Source of the DNA: Iamia sp963728655
GTDB lineage: Bacteria > Actinomycetota > Acidimicrobiia > Acidimicrobiales > Iamiaceae
Length of the DNA stretch: 64,000 nucleotides
NCBI GenBank assembly: GCA_963728655.1
Contig: CAVSLD010000005.1
Span: 269,163-333,162 of the forward strand
Direction: 5' to 3'
In this document: positions 43,460 to 53,700 of the stretch, in pieces
Position numbering within the stretch: the first letter of the stretch is position 1
Layout of the letters: each line of letters starts with the position of its first letter
Position numbers and translations under genes: made by a program
The notes under the pieces: model-generated
Told to the model about the DNA's origin: nothing
What the model saw: only the letters and a program-made list of their open reading frames with translations
Database searches by the model: none

Positions 43460-43858
43460 TCAGACCCGGCGCCGCTTGGGCGGGCGGCAGCCGTTGTGGG
43501 GCACGGGGGTGACGTCCTTGACGCCGGTGACCTCGATGCCGGTGTTCTGGATCGAGCGGATCGCGGTCTCGCGGCCGGAGCCGGGGCCCTTGGTCTGCAC
43601 GTCGACCTTGCGGACGCCGTGCTCCATGGCCCGGCGGGCGGCCTGCTCGGCGCACATCTGCGCGGCGTAGGGGGTGGACTTGCGGGAGCCCTTGAACCCG
43701 ACGTTGCCGGAGGACGCCCACGCGATGACGTTGCCCTCCTGGTCGGAGATCGACACGATCGTGTTGTTGAACGTGCACTTGATGTGCGCGATGGCGTGGG
43801 TGACGTTCTTGCGCTCGCGCTTGCGGGGGCGGCGACCGCCCGGAGCTGGCTTGGCCAT
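43460..43858 (-). CDS. rpsK: 30S ribosomal protein S11
   Basis: A 132-residue platform protein with HIKCTFNNTIVSISDQEGNVIAWAS, GFKGSRKSTPYAAQ and the tail VTPVPHNGCRPPKRRRV. ATG 43858 overlaps the rpsM stop by one base; the longer upstream frame reads through rpsM and is not used. Confidence 0.98.
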   Translation of the reverse strand: MAKPAPGGRRPRKRERKNVTHAIAHIKCTFNNTIVSISDQEGNVIAWASSGNVGFKGSRKSTPYAAQMCAEQAARRAMEHGVRKVDVQTKGPGSGRETAIRSIQNTGIEVTGVKDVTPVPHNGCRPPKRRRV

Positions 43859-44235
43859 TACTTGCGCACCTTCTTCTTGCCGGCCACGGTCTTCTTGGGT
43901 CCCTTGCGGGTCCGGGCGTTGGTCTGGGTCCTCTGCCCGTGCACGGGCAGGCCGCGGCGGTGCCGCAGGCCCTGGTAGCACCCGATCTCCATCTTGCGCT
44001 TGATGTCCTGCTGGACCTCGCGCTTCAGGTCGCCCTCGACCTTGAGGTTCTGGTCGATCCAGGCGCGGATGCGGTTCACCTCGGTGTCGGTGAGGTCGCG
44101 GACCCGGGTGTCGGGGTCGACGTCGGTCGCCTCGCAGATCTGGCGGGCGACGGACTGGCCCACGCCGAAGACGTAGGTGAGGGAGATGACGAGGCGCTTC
44201 TCGCGCGGGAGGTCGACGCCGGCGATGCGGGCCAT
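43858..44235 (-). CDS. rpsM: 30S ribosomal protein S13
   Basis: A 125-residue head protein contacting tRNA and L5. It has ARIAGVDLPREKRLVISLTYVFG, the helix-hairpin-helix and HRRGLPVHGQRTQTNARTRKGPKKT before a basic tail. It lies between rpmJ and rpsK. Confidence 0.98.
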   Translation of the reverse strand: MARIAGVDLPREKRLVISLTYVFGVGQSVARQICEATDVDPDTRVRDLTDTEVNRIRAWIDQNLKVEGDLKREVQQDIKRKMEIGCYQGLRHRRGLPVHGQRTQTNARTRKGPKKTVAGKKKVRK

Positions 44236-44278
44236 GCTCAGGCTCCTCGGAGGGTGGTGGAGGGGGCGGGTGCCACGA

Positions 44279-44392
44279 TCAGCCCTGCCGCTGCTTGTGG
44301 CGGGGGTTGGTGCAGATGACCTGCACGCGGCCGTGGCGACGGATGATCTTGCACTTCTCGCAGATCGGCTTGACGCTGGGACGAACCTTCAT
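44279..44392 (-). CDS. rpmJ: 50S ribosomal protein L36
   Basis: A 37-residue protein (starting MKVRPSVKPICEKC). It is the zinc-binding C+ form, with ligands CEKC, the Cys in VICTN and the following His in PRHKQ. C+ and C- paralogues are swapped under zinc limitation in some Actinobacteria. It lies between infA and rpsM. Confidence 0.95.
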   Translation of the reverse strand: MKVRPSVKPICEKCKIIRRHGRVQVICTNPRHKQRQG

Positions 44393-44448
44393 CGGGACAC
44401 TTTCGGGGTTGCCCGGGCCGGAGGCGGCGGGCGGGGCGGAGGGTGGGG

Positions 44449-44673
44449 CTACTTGAAGCGGTAGGTGATGCGGCCGCGGGACAGGTCGTAGGGGGTGAGC
44501 TCGACCTGGACGCGGTCCCCCGGGAGGATCCGGATGTAGTGCATCCGCATCTTCCCCGAGATGTGGGCGAGCACGGTGTGCCCGTTCTCGAACTCCACCT
44601 TGAACATGGCGTTGGGGAGCGACTCGAGGACGGTCCCCTCGAGGACGATCGCGTCTTGCTTGGGCTTGGGCAG
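44449..44673 (-). CDS. infA: Translation initiation factor IF-1
   Basis: A 74-residue OB-fold factor that blocks the A site during initiation. It has PKPKQDAIVLEGTVLESLPNA, VLAHISGKMRMHYIRILPGDRV and DLSRGRITYRFK. No ATG, GTG or TTG lies in frame at the N-terminus; the best start is CTG 44673, with AGGAG 7 nt upstream, giving the expected length. It begins the alpha operon here and is separated from map by the ABC transporter genes. Confidence 0.93.
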   Translation of the reverse strand: MPKPKQDAIVLEGTVLESLPNAMFKVEFENGHTVLAHISGKMRMHYIRILPGDRVQVELTPYDLSRGRITYRFK

Positions 44674-44752
44674 CGTTCCACTCCTGGCCGAGTCGGCAGT
44701 CGATCCGGGGCCTCCACGCAGGGACGCAGAGGGCTCACCGGGCCGACGGACG

Positions 44753-44782
44753 ATGCTAGACGCGCGCCGGCAGAGGTTCCAA
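44753..44782 (-). promoter_or_regulatory. Promoter of infA-rpmJ-rpsM-rpsK-rpsD-rpoA-rplQ
   Basis: The -35 TTGGAA (44777-44782) and -10 TAGCAT (44753-44758) are separated by 18 bp on the minus strand, leaving a leader of about 75 nt. The rest of the 303-bp gap (44783-44976) shows no gene. Confidence 0.7.
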
Positions 44783-44976
44783 CCCGCCGGATCGACCAGT
44801 CTGGCCCGGGCGCTGCGGTGAGGGGTGGATGCCCGGGGGTGACCCCCGGCCGGCCGCACGATAGCCCCGTCCCGGGCGGGGCGCGCCGCCTCGCCCGCGA
44901 CGATGGCCCGCTCCTGCTCGCCCCGGTGCGCCCGCTCGCCCGGGCGCCGTCTCGGCCGACGGGCCGGGGACCTCCG

Positions 44977-46446
44977 TCAGCCGCCGCCGGGGGCGGGGTC
45001 GGCGTTGTCCTCGGCGTAGCGCTGGAGGGCGGCGTCGAGGGCGGCGTCGGCCTCGGCCGCGGCGTCCTCGGGGTCGGCCCCGTCGCGGGCGACCTGGCCC
45101 AGGGCGGCCTCGACGATGGCGCCGTAGTCCTCGCGCGGTCCGATCAGCGGCGGGGGCTGGTCGGGCCCGACGGCGAGCAGCTGGTCGGTCGCCACCTCCA
45201 GGAGGCTCCCGGCCAGCCCGGAGTCCCAGAACTCGGTGAAGGCCGGGTCCTCGGTGGCCCCCTCCACGATGGGCAGGTAGGAGCCCTGGGTGTGCCACTG
45301 CACCTGGCCCGCCTCGGTGGCCATGTACCGGGAGAAGGCCCACGCTGCGGCCTGGACCTCGGGGGGGTTGCTGGCCGGCATGAAGAAGGCGCCGCCACCG
45401 ATCTGGGCCTGGCCCGCCTCCTCCAGGCCCGGGAAGGGCGCCGCCCCCACGACGATGTCCTCGGCCGAGATGTCGACGTCGGGCGTCGCGGCCCCGCCGG
45501 TGTCGACCTCGCCGCCGCCCAGGAGGGTGGCGATGGTGGTCGCCGCGGTGGACGTCTCGATCAACATGGACGCCTGCTGGGAGGCCACGGCCAGGTACTG
45601 GTCGATGCCGCCGGTGTTGAACGGGCTGACCAGGCCCTCGTCGGCCATGGTCGAGAGCCAGTCGAAGACCTCGACGGTGGCCGGGTTGTCGAAGGTGGCC
45701 TCCGTGGCCAGCCCGTCGCGGCCGTTGGCGTTGTTCACGATCGGCTCGCCCGCGCCGCCGTCCCAGTACTCGACGAACCCGGGCGAGAGCAGCAGCGAGA
45801 GCGGGGTGGCGATCCCGGCGTTCTCCTGGATGGCCCGCGAGTCCTCGAGCACCTCGTCGAGGGTCTCGGGCGGGTCCTCGGGGTCGAGCCCGGCCCGGGC
45901 GAAGTGGGCCTTGTTGTAGTAGAGGATGTTGGTCGAGACGGTGGCCAGGGTCGGCCAGTAGGTGCCCTCCGAGCTGAGGCCGCTCCGGACCGACGGGAGC
46001 ACGTCGGGCTCGATCCCCTCGGCGTCGAAGCACTCCTGGGCGGGGCGCAGGGTGTTGGTGTCGATCAGCACCTGGAGGTCGTTGAGGTCCATGTGGACCA
46101 GCCCGGGCAGCGACCCGCCGGCGATGCCCTGGATGTAGGCCTGGCGGACCTCGCTGTAGGTGGTGCCCTGGGAGAGGACCTCGACCTCGACGTCGTCCTG
46201 CTCGGCGTTGAACTGGGCCGCCAGGTCCTCGAGGGTGGTCTTGGCCTCGGCGTTGAGGGCGTGCCACAGCTCCAGCTTCACCGGCGGGGCGTCGGGGGCG
46301 CGCTCCTCGAGGGGGGTGAGGCAGGTGTCGCCGTCGTCGAGGGCGTCGACCTGCACGCCCAGCGACCGCTCCGAGCGGACGCACCCGGCGGCGATCAGCA
46401 CGGCCACGGCGAGCAGGGCGAGGGTCCGGGTGCTGCGCCGCATCAC
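44977..46446 (-). CDS. ABC transporter extracellular substrate-binding lipoprotein (UgpB-like)
   Basis: A 489-residue family-1 (carbohydrate type) binding protein. A lipoprotein signal with lipobox VLIAAGC is followed by KLELWHALNAEAKTTLEDLAAQFNAE, the UgpB/MalE-type opening, and the periplasmic-binding-protein fold. The acidic C-terminal tail (from DGADPEDAAAEADAALDAA) fits the usual helix. It is the last of four genes; 97 bp separate it from the permease. Glycerol-3-phosphate or a sugar is plausible; the ligand is not readable. Confidence 0.92.
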   Translation of the reverse strand: MMRRSTRTLALLAVAVLIAAGCVRSERSLGVQVDALDDGDTCLTPLEERAPDAPPVKLELWHALNAEAKTTLEDLAAQFNAEQDDVEVEVLSQGTTYSEVRQAYIQGIAGGSLPGLVHMDLNDLQVLIDTNTLRPAQECFDAEGIEPDVLPSVRSGLSSEGTYWPTLATVSTNILYYNKAHFARAGLDPEDPPETLDEVLEDSRAIQENAGIATPLSLLLSPGFVEYWDGGAGEPIVNNANGRDGLATEATFDNPATVEVFDWLSTMADEGLVSPFNTGGIDQYLAVASQQASMLIETSTAATTIATLLGGGEVDTGGAATPDVDISAEDIVVGAAPFPGLEEAGQAQIGGGAFFMPASNPPEVQAAAWAFSRYMATEAGQVQWHTQGSYLPIVEGATEDPAFTEFWDSGLAGSLLEVATDQLLAVGPDQPPPLIGPREDYGAIVEAALGQVARDGADPEDAAAEADAALDAALQRYAEDNADPAPGGG

Positions 46447-46543
46447 GACGTCATCCTCCCAGCCGGTCGTCCAGAGGTCCGGTCACCCCGGGCGCGCGCC
46501 CCCGAGGCGCCAGCCGAGGACACCGGTGACCACGTGAGCACCA

Positions 46544-47368
46544 TCAGCCCTTGACCGCCCCTGCCGTGAGGCCTCTGACGATGTGGCGCTGGAAGAGGAT
46601 CAGCAGCACCACCATCGGGGCGGCGATGACCAGGGCGCCGGCCACGATCAGGTTGGCGTTCTCGGGGTTGCTGGTGAGGCTCTGCACCGCGATGGGGGCC
46701 GTGCCCCACTGCTCGGGTCGGGTGGTGATGATCCGGGGCCAGAGGTACTGGTTGTAGGCGCCGAGGAAGGCGAGGAGCACGAAGGCGGCGATCACCGGGC
46801 GCGACAGCGGGACGGCCAGCCGGGTGAGCAGCTTCCCGTGGCTCCAGCCCTCGAGTCGGGCCGCGTCGCGGAGCTCGGACGGGACGCCGAGGAAGGCCTG
46901 GCGGATCAGGAACGTCCCGAGGGCTGTGGCCAGGAAGGGCACGACCAGGCCCTGGTAGCTGTCCTTCCACCCCCAGTTGGAGATGGTGGCCAGGTTGGGC
47001 AGGACCGTGACCTCCAGCGGGAGGAGCAGGGTGGCCATGAACAGGGCGAACACCACCCGCTTGAGGGGGAAGCGCAGGTAGGCGAAGGCGTAGGCCGCCA
47101 GCAGCGACGTCACGACCTGCGACAGCGTGATGACCACGGTGACGACCAGGCTGCGCCCCAGGGCACCGCCGAGGTTGGCGTTGCGCCAGGCCCGCGAGAA
47201 GACGTCCCACTGCACGTCCTGGGGGGTCAGCAGGCTGCCGCCCGAGAAGATGCTCGACGGGGCGGAGATGGCCCGCACGAAGGTGAAGTACACCGGCAGC
47301 AGCACCACGGTGGCGACCGCGACCAGCAGGAGGTACCAGCCCGCCTTCCTCCAGGTCTCAGTCGCCAT
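46544..47368 (-). CDS. ABC transporter permease (UgpE/MalG-like)
   Basis: A 274-residue inner-membrane subunit with about six spans. The EAA loop, which contacts the ATPase, is RDAARLEGWSHGKLLTRLAVPLSRP. The N-terminal TM, RAISAPSSIF and LWPRIITT (typical of MalG-type permeases) support the assignment. It overlaps the partner permease's end by 11 bp. Confidence 0.93.
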   Translation of the reverse strand: MATETWRKAGWYLLLVAVATVVLLPVYFTFVRAISAPSSIFSGGSLLTPQDVQWDVFSRAWRNANLGGALGRSLVVTVVITLSQVVTSLLAAYAFAYLRFPLKRVVFALFMATLLLPLEVTVLPNLATISNWGWKDSYQGLVVPFLATALGTFLIRQAFLGVPSELRDAARLEGWSHGKLLTRLAVPLSRPVIAAFVLLAFLGAYNQYLWPRIITTRPEQWGTAPIAVQSLTSNPENANLIVAGALVIAAPMVVLLILFQRHIVRGLTAGAVKG

Positions 47369-48262
47369 AGTGGACCCGCCGATCGAGGATCGTGAACTGG
47401 CCCAGGGCCACCACGAAGCTCACGAGGAACAGCCCGACCGACATGATGGAGCCGGCGCCGAGCCGGTCCGGGGTGCGGTTCTCGAAGATCTTGAACACCA
47501 GCGTCTCGGTGGAGCCGTCGGGGCCGCCGGGGGGCTGGGTGAGGGCGTCGATGATGGCGAAGGCCTGGATGGCGTTGATGACCAGGTAGATCGACAGGAA
47601 GAGCAGCACCGGCGACAGCAGGGGCAGGGTGACGGTGAAGAAGCGGCGCAGGGCGCTGTGGCCGTCGAGCTGCGAGGCCTCCTCCACCTCCCGGGGGATG
47701 GCTTGGAGCCCGGCCAGGACGATCACGAACGACACGCCCAGGGTCTGCCAGGTCGAGGCCAGGGCCACACCGGCCATGGCGGTGTCGGGGTCGCCCAGCA
47801 GGTCGGGGCTCTTCACCACGCCGATCACCGGGTTGATGACGGCCAGGAAGAGGAACCCTGCGACCGCGGTGGACGTGGCGACGGTCGAGGTGAAGATCGT
47901 CTGGAAGATCTTCATGCCCCGGAGCTGGCGGTTGGCCAGCAGGGCGAGGAGGATCCCCAGGACCAGTCCGGCGGGCACCGTGTAGACGAGGAACAGGAAG
48001 CTGTTCCAGAGGCCGCTGCGGAACTCGTCGCCGCCCAGCACGTCGCCGTACTGGCTCCACCCGACGTACCGGAGGTTGTCGCCGGCGATGTTGTTGCGGT
48101 ACAGGCCCCTCAGCACCAGCTGCTCGAACGGGTAGTAGAAGAAGGTGACGAAGACGCCCAGCGAGGGCGAGAGGAAGAGGAGCGCGAGCCCCGCCTCCTT
48201 CCACCGTGACGTGTCGCTGACCCTCGCCTCGTCGCCGGCGCCGCCCAGGCGGCGGATGGCGG

Positions 48263-48266
<4 letters not shown>
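47358..48266 (-). CDS. ABC transporter permease (UgpA/MalF-like)
   Basis: A 302-residue inner-membrane subunit with six predicted spans. ALLFLSPSLGVFVTFFYYP is the first span, and REVEEASQLDGHSALRRFFTVTLPLLSP is the EAA loop. It starts at GTG 48266, overlapping the ATPase stop (GTGA). It pairs with the UgpE-like permease to form the channel. Confidence 0.93.
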
Positions 48267-49465
<1,199 letters not shown>

Positions 49466-49473
49466 GGGCGGGG

Positions 49474-49479
49474 ACCCTA
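49474..49479 (-). promoter_or_regulatory. -10 element of the ABC transporter operon
   Basis: On the minus strand TAGGGT lies 8 nt before the ATG at 49465. The 49480-49616 gap behind it holds no gene. Confidence 0.5.
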
Positions 49480-49616
49480 GGCCAGCCCGGCACGTCCCGG
49501 TGGTGAGCCGGTGGACGTCGGGTGGCCCCTCGACGGCGATCCGGTGAACCGGCCCCGGCGGGGCCGAGCACCACCGTCGGGCGAAGACGGTGACGGCTCC
49601 CCTGGCCCCGTCGTGG

Positions 49617-50378
49617 TCAGGGGAGGGTGAGGACCTCGGGCCCGTCGTCGGTGACGGCGATGGAGTGCTCGGCGTGGGCGGCCCAGGTGCCGTCGACGGT
49701 GACGACGGTCCAGTCGTCGTCGAGCACGTCGGTCTCGGCGGTGCCGATGGCCACCATGGGCTCGACGGCCAGCACGTTGCCCGGCTTGAGCCGGGGGCCC
49801 CGCCCGGGCCAGCCCACGTTGGGCACCGGTGGGGACTCGTGCATGGCCTGGCCGATGCCGTGGCCGGTGTAGCCGTCGACGACCCAGAGGCCCTCGGCCT
49901 CGACCACGCGCTGCACGGCGGCGCCGATGTCGCCGAGGTGACCCCCGGGGACCATGGCTGCGATGCCGGCGGCCAGCGACCGCTCGGTGACGTCGATCAG
50001 GTGCTGGGCCTCGGCCGAGATGGTGCCGATGCCTGCGGTGTAGGCGGCGTCGCCGTGCCAGCCGTCGACGACGGCCCCGCAGTCGACCGAGACGATGTCG
50101 CCCTCCTCCAGCACGCGGTCGCCGGGGATGCCGTGGACGACGACCTCGTTGGGCGAGGCGCAGATGACCGCGGGGTAGGTGCCGGCCACGCCCAGGAAGT
50201 TCGACGTCGCGCCGCGGGCGGCGAGCACCTCGCGGCCGATGCGGTCGAGGTCGCCGGTGGTGACGCCCGGACGCAGGGCGGCGCGGGTCCGCTCGTGCAT
50301 CTCGGCCACCACCCGCCCGGCCCGGCGCATCACCGCGACCTCGGCGCGCGAGCGCCGGGCGATGCCTCCCAGCTTCAC
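49617..50378 (-). CDS. map: Methionine aminopeptidase, type I
   Basis: A 253-residue metallopeptidase that removes initiator methionine. The metal ligands are visible: Asp in VSVDCGAVVDGWHGDAA (two), His in YTGHGIGQAMHE, Glu in LAVEPMVA and Glu in WAAHAEHS. It lacks the N-terminal zinc/SH3 extension of some actinobacterial paralogues. GTG 50378 lies 3 bp after the adk stop. It is the last spc-cluster gene before the transporter insertion. Confidence 0.96.
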   Translation of the reverse strand: MKLGGIARRSRAEVAVMRRAGRVVAEMHERTRAALRPGVTTGDLDRIGREVLAARGATSNFLGVAGTYPAVICASPNEVVVHGIPGDRVLEEGDIVSVDCGAVVDGWHGDAAYTAGIGTISAEAQHLIDVTERSLAAGIAAMVPGGHLGDIGAAVQRVVEAEGLWVVDGYTGHGIGQAMHESPPVPNVGWPGRGPRLKPGNVLAVEPMVAIGTAETDVLDDDWTVVTVDGTWAAHAEHSIAVTDDGPEVLTLP

Positions 50379-50381
50379 CGT

Positions 50382-51074
50382 CTAGCCCCGGTCGACGGTG
50401 CGGGCGTCGACCACGGCGAGGATGCGGGAGAAGACCTCGTCCTCGGTGCCCAGGCCGTCGACGGTCTCGAGCAGGCCCTGGTCGCGGTAGTGGTGCACCA
50501 GCGGGGCCGTCTCCTGCTCGTAGAGGTCGAGCCGGCGCTGGATGGCCTCGGGCTGGTCGTCGTCGCGCAGCACCGGGTGCCCGCCGCACTTGGGGCAGGT
50601 GCCGTCGGCGATGGCGGCGTCGTCGGCCCGGTAGATGGTGCCACAGCCAGGGCACACCCGACGCGAGGAGATGCGCTCGATGACGACCGCGTTCTCGACG
50701 GCCAGGTCGACCACCACCTCGAGGGGGGCGCCGGCGGTGATGTCGGCCAGCGCCTCGGCCTGGCCGACGGTGCGGGGGAAGCCGTCGAGGATCCAGCCCC
50801 GCTCGGCGTCGGGCTCGTGGAGGCGGTCGTCGACGATGCCGACCATGACCTCGTCGGGGACGAGGTCGCCGGCGTCCATGATCTGCTTGGCCCGCCGGCC
50901 GAGGGGCGTGCCCTCGCGCACCGCGGCCCGGAGCATGTCGCCGGTGGAGATGTGGGGGACCGCGCAGAGCCGCCCGAGCCGCTCGGCCTGGGTGCCCTTC
51001 CCGGCACCCTGCCGGCCGAGGATCAGCATGCGGACGCCCGGGTGGGCCGGGTCGCCGCCCTCCGACGAGCTCAC
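50382..51074 (-). CDS. adk: Adenylate kinase
   Basis: A 230-residue long-form kinase (ATP + AMP to 2 ADP). It has LILGRQGAGKGTQAERLG (P-loop), FPRTVGQAEAL, and a LID with a zinc site CPGCG...CPKC. GTG 51074 overlaps the secY stop (GTGA), but ATG 51029 would give the shorter, more usual N-terminus; no good Shine-Dalgarno sequence distinguishes them. The usual glycine in the P-loop GxPGxGK position is arginine-glutamine (GRQGAGK), a slight variant. Confidence 0.95.
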   Translation of the reverse strand: MSSSEGGDPAHPGVRMLILGRQGAGKGTQAERLGRLCAVPHISTGDMLRAAVREGTPLGRRAKQIMDAGDLVPDEVMVGIVDDRLHEPDAERGWILDGFPRTVGQAEALADITAGAPLEVVVDLAVENAVVIERISSRRVCPGCGTIYRADDAAIADGTCPKCGGHPVLRDDDQPEAIQRRLDLYEQETAPLVHHYRDQGLLETVDGLGTEDEVFSRILAVVDARTVDRG

Positions 51075-52420
51075 GTCTTCAGGAAGCCCTCGTAGTTGCG
51101 CATCATCAGCTGGCTGTCGATCTGCTTCATGGTCTCGAGGGCCACGCCGACGGCGATCAGGATCGAGGTGCCGAAGAACCCGAGCTGCAGGCCGGCGTTG
51201 GTGCCCAGCGTGCGCCCCAGGACGAAGGCCGGCAGCAGGGCCACGAAGGCGATGAAGAGGGCGCCGGGCAGGGTGATGCGGTTGAGGATGCGGCTGAGGT
51301 AGCGCTCGGTCTGGATGCCGGGGCGGATGCCGGGGATGAAGCCGCCCTGCTTGCGGATCTGGTCGGCCTGCTTGTGCGGGTCGAACTGGATGGCGGCGTA
51401 GAAGTAGGCGAAGCCGATGATCAGCAGCCCGTAGGTGGCGAGGTAGAGGACGCTCGTCCCCCGCCGGAAGTGGTCGTCGATGAACTGCTGGGCCTGGTAG
51501 GCCCAGTTGCCGCCACCGTCGGGGTTGGTCTTGGCCGGCAGCACCGAGCTGATCATCACCGGCAGGTACAGCATCGAGTTGGCGAAGATGATGGGGATCA
51601 CGCCCGATGCGTTGACCTTGAGCGGGATGTAGGTGTTCTGCCCGCCGTACTGCTTGCGGCCGACCTGGCGCTTGGCGAACTGCACCGGGATGCGGCGCTG
51701 GCCCTGCTCCACGAACACGATGGCCACGAGCACGCCGATGAACAGCACCACCACGCCGAGCATGGCGAGGAGCCCGGACTCGGCCCGGACGGCCCCGAAG
51801 TTGGCCGGCAGCTGGCTGACGACCGAGGCGAAGATCAGCAGCGACATGCCGTTGCCGATGCCCCGCTGGGTGATGAGCTCGCCCATCCACATGATGAGGG
51901 CGGTGCCGGCGGTGAGGCTGATCACCACGATCAGCACCCGGCTCCAGTTGTAGTTGCCGCCGAAGAGGTCGAGGTCGAAGGGGTTGCCGCCGGCGAAGCC
52001 CTGGCCGCCCTCCTTGAAGAGGAAGGTGAGGCCGGTGGACTGCATCACCGCGATGGCCACGGTGAGGTACCGGGTCCACTGGGTGATCTTGCGCTGGCCC
52101 ACCGCGCCCTGCTGCTGCCACTGCTCCAGCTTGGGGATCACCACGGCGAGGATCTGCATGATGATCGACGAGGTGATGTAGGGCATCACGCCCAGGGCGA
52201 ACACCGCGAACTGGGTGATGGCGCCGCCGGAGAAGAGGCGCAGGAACTCGAGGGCGCCGCTCTGGCCGGCGTTGTCCTTCAGCGTCTGCAGGGTGGAGAC
52301 GTCGATGCCGGGGACCGGGACGTGCGAACCCAGTCGGTACAGCAGGATCATGAAGATGGTGAAGGCGATCTTGTTGCGGAGATCCTCCACCTTGAACATG
52401 TTCGTCATGCTCGACAGCAA
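51071..52420 (-). CDS. secY: Preprotein translocase subunit SecY
   Basis: A 449-residue, ten-span protein-conducting channel. The N-terminus KVEDLRNKIAFTIFMILLYRLGSHVPVPGID and the motif GALFIAFVALLPAF are typical. It follows rplO by 49 bp as in other spc operons. The plug and pore-ring region lies at PYITSSIIMQIL. Confidence 0.97.
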   Translation of the reverse strand: MLSSMTNMFKVEDLRNKIAFTIFMILLYRLGSHVPVPGIDVSTLQTLKDNAGQSGALEFLRLFSGGAITQFAVFALGVMPYITSSIIMQILAVVIPKLEQWQQQGAVGQRKITQWTRYLTVAIAVMQSTGLTFLFKEGGQGFAGGNPFDLDLFGGNYNWSRVLIVVISLTAGTALIMWMGELITQRGIGNGMSLLIFASVVSQLPANFGAVRAESGLLAMLGVVVLFIGVLVAIVFVEQGQRRIPVQFAKRQVGRKQYGGQNTYIPLKVNASGVIPIIFANSMLYLPVMISSVLPAKTNPDGGGNWAYQAQQFIDDHFRRGTSVLYLATYGLLIIGFAYFYAAIQFDPHKQADQIRKQGGFIPGIRPGIQTERYLSRILNRITLPGALFIAFVALLPAFVLGRTLGTNAGLQLGFFGTSILIAVGVALETMKQIDSQLMMRNYEGFLKT

Positions 52421-52469
52421 CGTGGGTTCCCTTCGGTCGGACCGGCGGTGGGGCCGGGCCGGGTCGCGC

Positions 52470-52958
52470 TCAGCGGTTGGTCAGGTGGTTGCCCTGCGCC
52501 GGAGGGCGACGGTCGCCCCACGGGGCGGGCACGACGGTCACGCTACCCCCCGCCGCGGTGATGGCGGCCTCGGCCGAGGCCGAGAAGGCGTGGGCCGACA
52601 CGTCGACGGCGCGGGTGATCTCGCCCCGGCCGAGCACCTTCACCAGGGCACCCTTGTGGGTGAGGCCCTTGGCCCGGAGCGTGTCCGGGGTGACGGTGTC
52701 GTCGCCGGTGCCGTCGAGGGTGTCGAGGTTGACGGCCTGGTACTCGACGCGGAAGGGGTTGTTGAAGCCCTTGAGCTTGGGGACCCGCATGTGCAGCGGC
52801 ATCTGCCCGCCCTCGAAGCCGGCGGGGACCTTGCTGCGGGCCTTCTGGCCCTTGGTGCCGCGGCCGGCGGTCTTGCCGCCCTTGCCGGCGATGCCCCGGC
52901 CGACGCGCTTGCGGCGTCGGTTCGACCCGGGGGGCGGGGTGAGGTCGTGGATCTTCAT
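52470..52958 (-). CDS. rplO: 50S ribosomal protein L15
   Basis: A 162-residue protein beginning MKIHDLTPPPGSNRRRKRVG, with the Gly-rich GKGGKTAGRGTKGQKAR and FEGGQMPLHMRVPKLKGF. It overlaps rpmD by one base. Confidence 0.97.
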   Translation of the reverse strand: MKIHDLTPPPGSNRRRKRVGRGIAGKGGKTAGRGTKGQKARSKVPAGFEGGQMPLHMRVPKLKGFNNPFRVEYQAVNLDTLDGTGDDTVTPDTLRAKGLTHKGALVKVLGRGEITRAVDVSAHAFSASAEAAITAAGGSVTVVPAPWGDRRPPAQGNHLTNR

Positions 52959-53137
52959 TAGTCCGTCTCCTCGACGGTGATGAGGTGGGGGACCTTGGCG
53001 ATCATGCCCCGGATCTCCGGGCGGTCCGGCAGCACGTTGCTGCGCCCGATGCGACCCAGGCCGAGAGCACGGAGGGTGCCGCGCTGCTTGGGCTTGGAGC
53101 CGATGGCGGAGCGGGTCTGGGTGACCTTGAGCGTCAT
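52958..53137 (-). CDS. rpmD: 50S ribosomal protein L30
   Basis: A 59-residue protein, LKVTQTRSAIGSKPKQRGTL with LGRIGRSNVLPDRPEIRGMI. ATG 53137 overlaps the rpsE stop (TGATG); a longer frame upstream is rpsE out of phase. Confidence 0.95.
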   Translation of the reverse strand: MTLKVTQTRSAIGSKPKQRGTLRALGLGRIGRSNVLPDRPEIRGMIAKVPHLITVEETD

Positions 53138-53700
53138 CAGTGGACCTCGTCGGGGACGTGGGGGCCGCGCTCGGACTCCTTGTAGGCCTCGAGCAGGCCC
53201 TTGGGGACGAACTCCTCGGCCGACAGGCCCCGCAGGCGGGCGACCTCGTCGGGCCGCTTGAGGCCCCGGAGGCCGTTGATGGTGGCGCGGGCCACGTTGA
53301 TGTGGTTGGCCGAGCCCAGCGACTTGCACAGCACGTCGTGGATCCCGGCCTCCTCGAGGATGGCGCGGGCGGCGCCGCCGGCGATGACGCCGGTGCCGGG
53401 GGCGGCGGGCTTCAGCATCACCCGGGCCGCGCCCTGGCGGCCGACGGTGGGGTGGGTGACGGTGGAGCCGGCGAGGGCCACGGAGAACATGTTCTTCTTG
53501 GCCTCCTCGGTGCCCTTCTGGATGGCGAGGGGCACCTCCTTGGCCTTGCCGTACCCGAGGCCGACGCGCCCGGCGCCGTCGCCGATCACCACGAGCGCGG
53601 TGAAGGAGAAGCGACGGCCGCCCTTGACGACCTTGGCGACGCGGTTGATGTCGATGACCCGCGACTCGCGCAGCTGGGCATCGTTGGTGGGAGGGGCCAT
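53137..53700 (-). CDS. rpsE: 30S ribosomal protein S5
   Basis: A 187-residue protein with ESRVIDINRVAKVVKGGRRF, GYGKAKEVPLAIQKGTEEAKK and PAAPGTGVIAGGAARAILE. It helps guard decoding accuracy. It overlaps rplR and rpmD by one base each. Confidence 0.98.
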   Translation of the reverse strand: MAPPTNDAQLRESRVIDINRVAKVVKGGRRFSFTALVVIGDGAGRVGLGYGKAKEVPLAIQKGTEEAKKNMFSVALAGSTVTHPTVGRQGAARVMLKPAAPGTGVIAGGAARAILEEAGIHDVLCKSLGSANHINVARATINGLRGLKRPDEVARLRGLSAEEFVPKGLLEAYKESERGPHVPDEVH

